DNA from: Ulota crispa
Taxonomy: Eukaryota; Streptophyta; Bryopsida; Orthotrichales; Orthotrichaceae
NCBI GenBank assembly: GCA_963920765.1
Contig: OY987246.1
Location: 16,612,868 to 16,676,867, forward strand
Direction: 5' to 3'
DNA: 64,000 bases
Part shown: positions 34,825 through 47,000 of the stretch, in pieces
How the letters are laid out: each line of letters begins with the position of its first letter
Position numbering within the stretch: position 1 is the stretch's first letter
The notes under the pieces: model-generated
What the model saw: the letters and a program-made list of their open reading frames with translations, nothing else
Told to the model about the DNA's origin: nothing
The model's database searches: none
Position numbers and translations under genes: made by a program

Positions 34825-36405
34825 CAAGGACTCACAAAACTGAGTCAGTGTTTACTGTTGCTTAATATAATTTCTCATATTAAATGCATTAATAAATATT
34901 TTCAAGTGTCATAAAGAGTAGATTAAAGGTATTCAAGTACCTACAAATGCAAGGAAATTTCAATGAAAAATTTGTCAGGGTGATTGAGATATTTCATTTC
35001 AAAAGAGAGTCAGTCATTGACTCACTTTTGGTCTTGCATGTCTATATCTCCATCTCCTCCTTATATTGATAATATATCATAGAACTTAAATTTAGTTGTG
35101 AGTATTATAAGTAGGAAAGAGTGTTTCTACTCCTCTAATAGTATATTGCACTTTTAATTATTCCATACCATGATAAGGCACTTATTTAAAATAAATAAAA
35201 ATAGTGTAATATCATTTCTACAAAACAGGAAAATCACAAAAAAAGTAACAAAATAGTTGTTGTTAGTCAACTTATGTTGCGAGAATCCAAAAGAAACATC
35301 TTTTTTATACTAAACTATTTATAGAAGGATAATTAGCTAAAATTTTAAACCACTTAGGGAGGGTATGTGTGAGAGTAATGATATGTAGAAGATTTATTAT
35401 TGCTCCAAAACCATTCAAATTCATTAAGCAACAATACAACAATGAAATGAGTGTCCACACAATGCAATGTGCATTAAATTTGCAAGTTTAAAGGTTTTAT
35501 GTGAAGAAGAAAAAACCATTTTTTTCAAAAAACAGTATTTAAGTTTAAATTTTGCCAAATCTCTTGAAAATTAGACTATTACAAACTGGAAGCAAGTGAT
35601 TTTTTGAGATGAGACTCTAATCAATCATTTTTGCTTAAATAGTTGTTAGTAATGTTGGGATTGAGACAAATAGGGTCTTGTAGATTGAACAATGAAGAAA
35701 AGTGTAAAACATGGAAAAGGTTTTACAATAGTTTGGGATTGCATAAGTGCAATTAGACTTGGTTTGATTTGCAAGATAGAACGTACAATAAATCAATATG
35801 TTTGTTTTGAGGTATTAGAGACTAATCTCCCAATGATGTTTTTTCAAAGTATGGCATAGCTAGAGTCATTTTTCAACATGACAACAATCCGAAACATACC
35901 ACAAAAACAATGAAAGAGTATTATTTAAACAACTTTTCAACATTTTAAAGTGACATACTCAATCACCCAACCTAAACCCTATAAAACATCTATGGATAAC
36001 ACTAAAATAGAAGCTCAATTGTTAATCAACATGTCCAAAGGGTCTTTTAGAATTGTGAGAGCGTGGGTTTGAGATTTTCCACTCTATCACTTCCATTGAG
36101 TGTGAGAACCTTTATGATAGCATGCCACAAAAAGTGCAAGCAATTGGTTATGCATAGGGCAAGTAAATTGATTTTTGAGTGTGTATAGACACACAAGTCC
36201 AAAACTGAGTCAGTGAGGGGTTTGATTTCAGAATTTATTGCTTCCATATATTATGTGTATTTTGTTTTTAATTTCCATGTAAATAATCAATAAAGCTTCT
36301 ACTTTCTGAAACAATTTTTTACATGTTGGATTGTTCACTCCATGTGATAATATTGCTTATTTAATGAAAAATATCCACACATTGACTCGGTTTTGTAAGT
36401 CACTA
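34825..36405 (+). mobile_element. decayed full-length Tc1-type transposon
   Basis: 1581 bp with TA at both ends (34823-34824, 36406-36407). The terminal inverted repeat begins CAAGGACTCACAAAAC on the left and TAGTGACTTACAAAAC on the right (reversed), followed by an AGTCAGTGT / AGTCAATGT segment. Confidence 0.8.
35728..36010 (+). pseudogene. Tc1-type (DD34E) transposase remnant
   Basis: The frame from about 35728 gives VWDCISAIRLG, corresponding to the VWGCIS motif. It then hits a stop. A second segment gives FQHDNNPKHT (catalytic Asp codon 35880-35882), then after a 1-base loss SPNLNPIKHLW, corresponding to SPDLNPIEHLW. The catalytic Glu codon (35984-35986) now encodes Lys. The Asp-to-Glu spacing is 104 nt, or 34 residues between them once the missing base is allowed for. 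Stops and the frameshift make it non-functional. The N-terminal DNA-binding part was not recognised. Confidence 0.82.
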
Positions 36406-36411
36406 TATCTA

Positions 36412-36815
36412 AGGTAGACAGACACTTGACCGTTTAAGGGTTTGGGGTACCTCAAAGTCTAGGACAATTCAGAAAAAAAATTTTATAGGATTAGCCTTTC
36501 AACAAGTTCTTATGGAACGTTGTTTTTGTGGAAAAATGTAATGTGGAATATTTTATTTTAAGGAACAAAGTTGTAGCTCACAGGGTCCCTATAAGTAACT
36601 CTAAACTAACCTTGAAACCTTTTGGATTTGTTCCTATAATGGCACTTGACGGCCCCAATCCTAACCCTCTCAAAGTAGTTTAGCAATTGACATGTGGCAA
36701 AATTTGCTTGTGCACACAACATTCACTGCTCTACTTTGGGTTCAAGAGTGGACGGTGAACACCTTAAAAGTAGGATGCAAAATTGAGTGTTGCTCAAGAA
36801 TGGGTATGTCTACCT
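36412..36815. mobile_element. AGGTAG-ended MITE, divergent
   Basis: 404 bp flanked by TA. Ends AGGTAGACAGACACTTG and GGGTATGTCTACCT. It begins 6 bp after the Tc1-type element. Confidence 0.65.
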
Positions 36816-37339
36816 TATATTAATAGAGCATGGTGTGTCTCATGATATGATATCTCATGATTTAATGATGTGTCATGCCATAATCCTCTATTAACACCAC
36901 AAATTCTAATAGAGAGGAGAGAAAGGAGAGAAAAGGCATCCAAAAAAAAGTGAAAAGTCACAAAGGGAGAGGAAAAGCATCCAAATGGATGTGAAAAGTC
37001 ATTGGAATTGTGAAGTCATTGAAATTTTTCATATTTGATTTTTTGAAGCATTGGATGTGAAGCATTGGGTGGATGGGTGGCTATGATGAAAATTTGTTAG
37101 AATTCAATTCTTTTTTATAAGTTTGAAACTCTTTATAGTATTGCATGTCTCTAGGTTCCTCAAATATTTGAAATTCAAGGAAAGGGGAGGGAAAAGAAGA
37201 GGTAGGGAAATGGAGTAGAAAAATCACACGCACCTAAGTGCATGCAATACACTTGTTTATTTAAAAATTAATCCTTCAAATAATTTCCCTTTAGTATTTG
37301 TACAAACCAAAGTTTCCATTTTTATATTGAATTTGTGAA

Positions 37340-37459
37340 CACTACAGGAAAAATGTGCAAAAATCAATTGGTCCACAGTGATAGATTACTTGATTATAGT
37401 CATTGTGGATATTACAATCATTATGAACTAATTGTTTAGGACACATTTTTTTTGTAATG
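37340..37459. mobile_element. CACTA-like mini-element, 120 bp
   Basis: Starts CACTACAGGAAAAA and ends TTTTTTTTGTAATG. The flanking triplets GAA and AAA are a near-match for the 3-bp duplication of CACTA elements. Confidence 0.5.
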
Positions 37460-37700
37460 AAAGCTAAAGAAATTTTAGAGTTCTTTAAAGATAACATAGA
37501 TGTTATTGGAAAAGAACTTTTTTTATGTAAGACCTACTTGTCTCAAAGCTTTTGATTATGTAGGCAACTTATTTGTGGAAGACTTGCTTGATGAAAACCT
37601 TACAAAAAAGCCCTTTGGGAGGGGGGCCTTCCATTTGTGTATAGCACTTCCTCTCCAACCATTCCCAAAATAAGGTGCCCTCTACCTTTGGGCTCTACTT

Positions 37701-37840
37701 CATTACAAGAAAACATGACCTAATCAACAATATTGTGTTGATTTGGACATCTTGATTAGGACATTTTAAACATAGCAATGTTGATTAGGACATGTTTGTG
37801 TTGATTAGGACCATTTGATTAGGACCCATTCCTACTAGTG
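37701..37840. mobile_element. CACTA-like mini-element, 140 bp
   Basis: Starts CATTACAAGAAAAC, ends CCTACTAGTG, and is flanked by CTT on both sides, the expected 3-bp target duplication. The interior repeats TTGATTAGGACA four or more times. Confidence 0.6.
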
Positions 37841-38274
37841 CTTTCAAGCTTGGGAACCTTATTCTAGGAAAGACCCTCAAGGAAGTGCATTACCCTATAC
37901 AATGTGAAGAATCATTTCTACATTATGTAAGGTTTGATTGCTTTAAAAAAAATTGATTATTTCCAAAGAAAAGTATACAATGCTTTTCTTTATAAACATG
38001 CTCCAAATAGAAATAAAGATTTCACTCTAATACAACTACTTCCACAATTTGAACACAATGCCAATGCAAGACCAATTTGTATAGCTTGAAAGGTCATATT
38101 CCTTCTTCTTCAAACAACTTTGGGCTAAACCATCTCCTTGCTTAGGAGACAATATTTCTTACATTGAGCCTTCAAATTCTTTGAAAATTCTTTAGTTATT
38201 TAAGCTTGCATTCCTTTGCATCACATAATGTCCAATGTTTTGGACACCCATGGTATAGAAAAAAATAGACTTAA

Positions 38275-39490
38275 CCCCAAAAGGACCAAGCCCTCTTTTC
38301 AATGAAAGTTACCAAAAATTGCCACTTTTAGGGGAATGAGTAGAGAGAACACAATATTCATTAAAATGGGAAAAACATGTGTATCAATTTGTATTTTACC
38401 TGAATCTAAAATAGCCACCTTAATTGAATTAGGGAGGTCACTTGAAACCTGCTTAATGAACTTTTGTCCAAAATTCCAAACTTTTTGTCCAAAAAGAGCA
38501 TATTTTTGGATGATATATATCTCATTTCATTAAAAAATAGTCAACGGATTCCCAATTCAATGAATATGGCATTTTTGGAAAAAAATGCCAGAAGTCCCAA
38601 TTTGTAAGAGTTTTCCCTTTTTAATGAATATGACATCAAAGGTAGGAAAAACAATTAATTTTGGAAATCCAACCGTAAGATCTTGCCCTAGACTATGGGA
38701 GGTACTTGTGGAAATTTTTTAGCTCATTCTAAATATAGAAGAGTGAGATATTGACATTTGAAATGAAAAAAATAGTTTTTTTCCGTGCTACCCAAAAAAT
38801 TCAGAAGCCTTTGATTGCCCCTAAATAAATAAAAAATTGCTCTACGCAAAGTTGAGGTTTATTTTTTCTATGTAGAAAACCAAGTTAGGTAAGTGTGGGA
38901 GATATTTCAAATGAATTGGAGGTGTGAACCATACTTTGTAAAATCTTGCGATTCCTTGAGGCCATGAAATTTGCATATATACTAGGCAAAGTTTGAGGAT
39001 ATATGTAAAGTTCAGAAATTTGAATTACATTAATGATCCAAATGGTGAAAACCAAGGAATCTTAGTCTACTACAACTTGGAAAAAAAAGAAGTCAAAAAA
39101 CAAATACACAAAGAGCACAAAAAAGCAAAGCACCAAAGGCAAAAGGTATGGAGCTATGGGAATTTTGTATTTGCCTGCAAACTAAAACTTTTCACTTATA
39201 AATCAAAATTGAATGATTCTAAGATCCCCACATATGTATAAATCTAAAGAACCAATTTTAGGTTTTTATTTTGAAAAAAGTTATTTTTGAAAAGGTTTTT
39301 GGCTATTTTTCATAAATTCATGCATAACTTCTTCAATAAATGTCGGAATGAAGGAAAAATTAGATGCCCACTCAGATCTTTGAATTCCCCATCTTCAATA
39401 AAAGTTTCAAAAAATCACCCAAAGTAGTTTAGCCATAGGTACATGCCCAAAATCCCATTTATTCCCGAAGGAACAATGGTCCTTTAGGGG
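38275..39490. mobile_element. TTAA-flanked CCC...GGG element, copy 3
   Basis: 1216 bp between TTAA repeats (38271-38274, 39491-39494). Ends CCCCAAAAGGACC and GGTCCTTTAGGGG. The interior shares long stretches with the 51840-52764 copy (for example CTAGACTATGGGAGGTACTTG and AATCTTAGTCTACT). No transposase recognised. Confidence 0.72.
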
Positions 39491-39826
39491 TTAAGAATGT
39501 TGACTTCCTTTCGGCATAGCTCACTTTGACAGTTTTGGTTAGCTTTGATGAGTACAATCTTGAGATTGCATTGATAAAATTCAACAAAATATTGTGTAGT
39601 AGTGCATAATTGAATTCTTTCAAAAGATTATTTGTTAATTTGTTTGCCAAAGTAACAAAGAATTTTGAATGCTGTTTCATACAAAGGTTAGTTCTTGGCT
39701 ATGTTGCATCTTGGGCAAGTAACCAATCACTCTAGGGCACTTCAACATAAAGCGTTGTCACTAAAGTACTAGAGAAATTTGGATTTTCCAAAGTGGCATA
39801 ATTTAGTGACATTCCATTCTTAGCTT

Positions 39827-39890
39827 CAATTACCTGAAACAACACTAAACAACTAATACAATTACCTGAAACAACACTAAACAACTAATA
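39827..39890. repeat. 32-bp perfect tandem duplication
   Basis: CAATTACCTGAAACAACACT plus the next 12 bases occurs twice in direct succession. Confidence 0.85.
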
Positions 39891-40109
39891 AAAAGTGGTG
39901 AGTTTGCCATGGTATATCATTCTCCTTCAAAGTCACTCATGTATTATTAATCTCTTGTTTTTAACTAAACATGGGGAAATGGATGCACTTGATTTGAAAG
40001 TCACCTTACATTCACAATTCCACTTTGGCAATGAAGAATTCAACAAGTGCACAACAAATTTGGACCTTTTAAAGGTAATTTCTCTAAAAGTTGTTCAATG
40101 ATACTTTAA

Positions 40110-40332
40110 CCCCTGAAGGGCCCTTGGGCTCTGGAGCTACGGTACCAAATACGGTCGCAACCAATATTTAGAAGTTTGAATCACCTAGAAATTAAGAGTT
40201 ACAATCATACATATTTAAGGGTTGTATGATGATGGGTGCATAATTTCTTTTGAAAAGCCCTCATAGCAGTTCAAATATGCCTGTTTTACGGTCATACATG
40301 TAGCCGCAAAGGGCGTTTGGGCCCTTCAGGGG
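40110..40332. mobile_element. TTAA-flanked CCC...GGG mini-element, copy 4
   Basis: 223 bp. Left TTAA then CCCCTGAAGGGCCC, right GGGCCCTTCAGGGG then TAAA (one change from TTAA). Non-coding. Confidence 0.65.
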
Positions 40333-41014
40333 TAAAAAGCAAAACTATATTATTATTTGTTATGCTGAGTTTAATTTGTTATGCCAAGTTTAATCAAAAT
40401 CTAAGATTGGAATGGAAGATCCACCAAATAAGGTAAATAAAGTTTTGTATGCAATTTTTACTTGAAAGTTGTCAAAAAGTTATACTTCTAAATAGGACGT
40501 TCTGACACATATTTGTCATTACAGAGATATGGATAAGTCCTTGGTTGAAAACCACGAGGTTAATTATTAAAAACACAACAACCCATGTTGGCTTTGGAAT
40601 TATTTTTTGTTACAAAATGAAACTTACAACTTTTCATCTTAAGCTTTTAGAAAATAGTGCTTTTATGAAACATTTCTATTGTTTGGAAAGGGATAAAATT
40701 CATTTCTAACCCCAAACACACCCTACTAACATTTCTCAATAACAAGCAAAACGGCAAAACATAGAGCATGGGCTGGAAAGTTAGTGACCAACTCATGTAT
40801 GAAGAAAAGAGAGAAGATGTACACAAATACATGGGGCTTCTTAAATAATTCTCTCATGAAAAAACTTTCTATAGTCTACTCATCGTGCAAGCATATGCCG
40901 TGCTTTCCGAAAATTTGTTACACTTAAAAAAACGAAACTCTCTACTAAAATTTTCTCGCACTTTGGATCCCATTTTCCGAAACATAAAATAAGTACCAAG
41001 TCCTCATCAATTAC
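40333..41014 (-). other. 3' flank of the TIC110 gene
   Basis: AT-rich sequence downstream of the TIC110 stop codon; it presumably contains the 3' UTR. No other feature seen. Confidence 0.4.
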
Positions 41015-44000
41015 CTAAAAAGCGTACTCGTCCTCCTCCAGACCAAGCGAGAAGCCGCTGCTTGACACCATCTCTTGCAGGTTCTTCGCTTGAGACTCGT
41101 CAATGTCGAGCAGCTCTCGTAACCTCGACACCTTGTTCTCCGACTGAGGCTCCTTGACGAATATGCAGAAGAGATCCAGCAGCTCATCCTTGACTGTCCA
41201 TTTCAGAGGAGGTGAGGGGGAGACTTTGTCGCAAGCCAGCAAGTTGTTCAAAGTCGAAACCTGGAAATAAAACCACAACAGCAGTAAGACAATTGTAAAC
41301 AACACTACTAGCTCTATCAAAGTGTGTGAGTACTACTACAAGATTGATCTGGAGGAACAAGCAAGGCCAACAATAAGTAGACAACCGTAAACAACATTGA
41401 TAGCGTTTCAAAGTCTACAATTATTGCTGTCACAACAAAAGCGAGATTGACGTGAAGGAACAAGCAAGGCCAAATAATAATAAGACAATTGTAAATAACA
41501 CTGCTAGCTCTACCAAAGTTTGCAAGTACTACTATGAGACTGACCTAGAGGAACAAGCAAGGCCAATAACAATGTAGGGAAACTGTAAACAACATGGATA
41601 GCGTGCCAAAGTCTACAGATATTATTGTCACAACAAAAGCAAGATTGACTTAAAGGGACAAGCAAGGCTAAACAACAGTAAAACAATCGTAGACAATACT
41701 GGTAGCTCTTCCAAAGTCTACAAATAGTACTGTGAGCACATAGACGAGATTGACCTACAGGAACAAGGGATTAATGGTTCAAAAACGACCAATTCAATTG
41801 TCCTTCTTGTGTAAGATATACTTCAGATAAGGTCACATTCTTTACCACTAGAATCAGTAAAGAATAATGCATCTGGTGATCGACAAGTAGATGGAGTCAG
41901 AAAAGACAGACATAACTCAAAACTGGTAGAAAAAGGATGAAAGTCACAATGAATTAAGGTTTGGAAAATGAAGCTTACCACGTCGCCAGGCTTCTTTTGT
42001 CGCAGACTCGACACTGCCTGGATGAGAGAATTGGAAAGCCTTTCTTTGGCGAGGTCCAAGGTGATCTTCTTGGCTTCATCAGTGGTGATGCCCAGCTCTC
42101 CAGGCATCTTCTCATAAAGCTCGGCTTCGTCAAAATCCCCAGTTCCTGAAGAAAGAGTTCTCTCCACCACCTTTTTGAAGAGCTTTTGCCTGACTGCTTT
42201 GGGGATCATGCCATCGATGTCCACTCCGGCTTCCCTGAGCTCTTTCACCTCGTCCACGTTGAGTCGTCCTTGATTGATTGCAGTCTCAATAGCACCTGAC
42301 ATTCTTGTTGTCGTGATTCCTTCAATGACCTTCTTCGCAGATTCTGCTGGCAAGCCAAGTTGCTTCTGGAGTTCGGTGAGCTGCTCCATTCGGGCTTTGC
42401 TTAGTTGACCGTCCGCCAAAATAACCTGAAATCAAGAAATTTAATGTCCAGTAAGGCCAGGGTTATAGAGCACGGTTGCCATCTTAAACACCTTTTCTAA
42501 ACTTTTCTCAACTTGACGTTGCACTTGACTTTAGATGTCCACTGTTGTACTAGACAGGGCGTCAAGTGTCCAGTTCAGGCCATAAATTAATAACCCTAAC
42601 CCCACACCCACCTAGGCGTAGTCTCTGTTATTTACTCATAAAGAACTTGTATGCTTTTTTAAAATGCCATGAAGTAACTGCAATGCATCTAATCATTTAA
42701 ATTCTTCATATAAGGTAACTGTTTGTGGAGGTCAAATATGTCGTTGACTCTTGATCCTCTGAGAGACCGGAGCCCTCCACACTATCTCCGACGTCGTATT
42801 TGACGCCCAATTAGACTACCATGAGTAATCAAAATAATAAATGTTGACTTTAGGTGATCTTTAAACAGCAGCTTAATCAACTGGTTATGAAATTCCTTTA
42901 GCTTTGTGTTTATTATCTACATCTCTACGTGTAATTCGTTTAAGTAACTTTTCAAACTAAACTTAAAAACTTGGCTACTAATTAGTTCCTGTTTTTTTAA
43001 TTTTTTGTTTTTTTGCAGTTACGAAAGTTTCTAAGAAAATTATTGACTATTCGGCATTAATGTATTGACTTATAAATGGTAAGGCAAAAGAGGGCGCATG
43101 CCTTATCCATACAAATAGTTTTATTATCTCTGCAGTTTAAATACACACAACATTAAATTTGAACGGGTCTGGAAGCTGACCTTGGCTTGTTGACTAAACG
43201 CTTGCTCTGCAAGGCCCTTGTGAACGTCCGCAACCTCCTTGGGGCTCATGCCCAAGATTTGACCCAACTGGCCGAGTCTAACAAACTCGGTGTCGTCCCT
43301 TTGAGTGACGATTTGAGTGCCCATGGGCATACCAGTGCTCTCGCCAGAGAGGCAGTAGATCAAATAGGTTTTGTATAAATCTGTTCGTTCACGTAACTCA
43401 AACTCATCTTTGATGGTGATTTCATTTTGTGACTTCTTTTCCATGCGGCCTTCCAGATGAGCACCAGGCTTGGTCTTCTTCAAAGACTGGATCGCCTCAA
43501 AGTCCTCCTCGTCGTCAATATCGATGTCTTTCTCATCCTTGGCAGGTGTCGTCGTTTCTTCCTTCACTGGGGCTGGAGTGTCGCCCTTGATGTCGGCGAT
43601 AAGTTCAGAAACCACGATGTTGCTGAAGATGACCATCTTCTTCAGCTCTCGGGCGGACTCCACACGGCTACCGGCGCTCCTCGACCTCTTGACGTATGTA
43701 ACGAACACTCTTCGGACCTGGCAACAGCATCAAGGGAATGTCAGTGCCACGTCAGAAAAGAAAAGCAGCAACCACAAAATTTATGTCCATTGTTTTCCTT
43801 TCAACTATAGTTCTCGTCTGCTGCAAGGAATTCAATAAAAATAAGAAAGAAATAATTCTTCCTCACACACAATATTCACATCAAATTTCGTAAACACAAG
43901 TAACGTTACTACTGCAACCCCAAAATGCAAAAAGTAACCCTTCCAAGTAGATTGTCCAGTGCAAAACTGGCATTTTTCATAAGGTATGTCACCTAAAAGC

Positions 44001-47000
44001 ACCGAAATACGCATGAGTATGATTTCTATTATTAGACTGACACAACTATTTGTTAGCTCTTGTAAAAGGATTCCAACACATGTATATATTGCACACTGTA
44101 TAACTACAAATTTTCGAAGTGTTGATTACAAGAATACTCAAAGCCCACCCTATGCTCACACTCGTTTTGGGCAAGAATCTGTAAGTGCAACAGTTTGTGA
44201 TTACATGTACTTAATCATAACACATGAAAGCGTTAACGCAACCACTGAAGTCAAGCATTATAAACCAGAGACTTAGACCTTAAATGCCTCAAAAAGCAAG
44301 TACGATGACCAGGGTAAGTTACTAACCGCCTTAGCTGCAATCTCCATGGCAACCTTTTGTGATAGACGTAACCCTGACACTCCATTTCGTACAGCGGCCT
44401 TCATGTCAGCGTCATAGCCATCAATACCAGCGCTGATGGCGTCGTCCACAGTCTGCACCACCGACGAAAAGCAACATATTGTTGAAACCATAAATATTTA
44501 ATGTGACTGCAAACCTTAAGGTTATTGGTTCCATTCAATTAAAAATGAAGCGCATACTATACTAAACTATGAGAACCTTAAAGTGCTTACATACCATTAG
44601 AAAACACTCCAGTGTCATTTTGGCTACCTAGAGTCATCTAATGCTGTTTGGACAATAAAAAACATGAACATACATCCAGTAAGTTTATAGAAGTGCAGTC
44701 TCAGGCAAGTACCTTCGTGAAGATGCGTCCACAGATTTCAGAATTGGCACTATCAACAACTTGTTGTGGAACGCATAAAAGCACGCGTAGCTTCACCAAG
44801 TTCTTGACATCTTCTTCATCCAAAGCGCCATCGGCAACACACTGTTCGAGTTTGTTCCTGTAGATTTCTGCAACGGTCCAGAGTTCCAAAGAACTTACTT
44901 CCCAAAACTAGAACGGACATAAATACTTCCTACTACAGTCAGAGTCGAGCTTCTCTCCAGCGACTGTACCAAATGACGATCCTGAAAAAAATATTCTAGC
45001 CCGGGTTTATAAGATGATTTTGAACCAGGATGAGTGTGATGAGAGTACCTGTGTGGACTTCACCAGCTTTAATAGGGTCAAACTGCAGCGTGTCACAAAG
45101 GTTTTGTAGGAACATGGCCTTGCTTGGTGCAGCGTCCAGGTCACCGTTTTGCACTGCTTTGGCCAACATGCGCCTGTATATCTTCACAGTAACTTCTTGC
45201 ATAACATCTTCAGCCTCCCGTTTGCCCATTCCAAAGGTGTTTCTCAGCTGGCCTAGTGCAACCACCTGTTCCACAATTCCGACCATTAAATAAGTTTCTA
45301 GGTGAAACGCTCCAGAGAATACAAAAAATGCTCCACTGCATAAAACGGATCAAACGACTGCACAAAGATATTGCAGTCCTCCAAGCAATGGCCACCAATG
45401 TACACAAATAATTTTATAGAGCCTTTACGTAACTATAGTATAAAGTTGAGATCTGTACCTTGTCATCCTCTAGTTTGCCACCAGCAAAAGCTTCAGTCAG
45501 GTAAATGCGATACAATTGTTTAAGGTCATCCATCTGCCGGTCAGATTCAAATTGTCCACCTGAAACAAAATCACGAAATCTCTTAAAATCAAATAGCACA
45601 GGGGTCAATCGCATCTCTAGAAGCGTGCAAGAAGCAGCAAAACGATCCTTACCGAAGCCACCATAACCCCAATTAACGAAAGAGATCACATCTCGTTGCT
45701 ACAGTATAAATATAGTAATAAAAATAGGGTATGAAGGATGGGCTCACCTAGAACACTAATAGGGCCAATGCCAGGAACAAGGTCACCAGCATCCGCTTCA
45801 GATGCAATAGCCCCCAATTTCTCATTGAAGGCTAATGCGTTGTCCAGCTCCCTGACTATTTTCCCAGTATCTCTGTGCAAAAGTAAAATAACTCGCACGT
45901 CAACCCTCCAAAACCATGTAGGTTCTCAGGAAAAAGTAGTAGCTGTCAAGATGTTGCTCATTGAAGCTTCTTTAAATTCTAGGACTAGGAGGTTAAGCTG
46001 GTTCAGGTAATAGTCATAAAAGTATGGGAATATGAAACAATCGAACAATAAATCCCAAACAAGTGAAGAGTAACATACTTGATACGAGCCCGAGACTTAA
46101 AGACTTCCATGGCAGCCATAATGTGCTCTTCGAGTTGCCTTTGAACGTGAGTTCTAAACACTTCAGCAGCAACCTACAGCACAAGATAGTCAAAGTGAGT
46201 CCATCTCTAATCTGTTTAAAAAGGACCTATTCAAAAATAATACTCTTATCCCACCCCCAGCTTCAATGAAAATTGATAGCTTGCCAGGATCTATAAGATT
46301 AACACATAGCTCAAAGCCACGTGCAGCATAGCGAATTCCGTAAGATTACACAAAGCTAGATGCGACTATTTAGCCTTCTTTATCTCATTCCATCTATACA
46401 CCCGTCAACATTACATCCGTTCTGTCTCTGACATAGCAATTGAAACAAGGCAGGGTAAGCAAACATCTACCGCTTTCCCAATATCTGTAATAACCATAAA
46501 GTAGCAAAAATACTAGATAAGTACGTACAAATTATAAAGTGGTGTGTGCGTTTAACAAAATTTGGGGGCAGTACGGTGGTAAAAGTGCATCACCTCATCA
46601 GTGAGTTTCAGTTTCAGCTGTGTTTTTCTCAACTCTTTGATCGGCTGGACGTCAAAATCTACAACATAGATTTAGAAAACTTGTTAGTTTTGGCCACGAG
46701 AGACATTCATGCCTAAGTACCAGACCTAAGACAACTAGTAGAGTAACACTAAGAATTTGATCCTAATAGCAGATCAGAGTAACTGCGTCAAAAAAACAGT
46801 AACCTCACTACAGGTGACTAACATAAACTAATAGGTGCATATTTACCACACAGAATTGTAACCATGCGTAGAGTTTACTTCCGAGATGAGAGAGAACATC
46901 CATACGGTAGCCCAACCCAAACCTTCCCTTCACAGTTCTAATTGTTAAAAGAGGTCTGCTTTGTACCAGAAGATTACCTGAGCCAACTTTGCTGAGGTGT

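Noticed and set aside
43457..43838. Plus-strand ORFs of 117-122 codons opposite TIC110
   Set aside because: Antisense shadows of the large TIC110 exon at 43181-43717.
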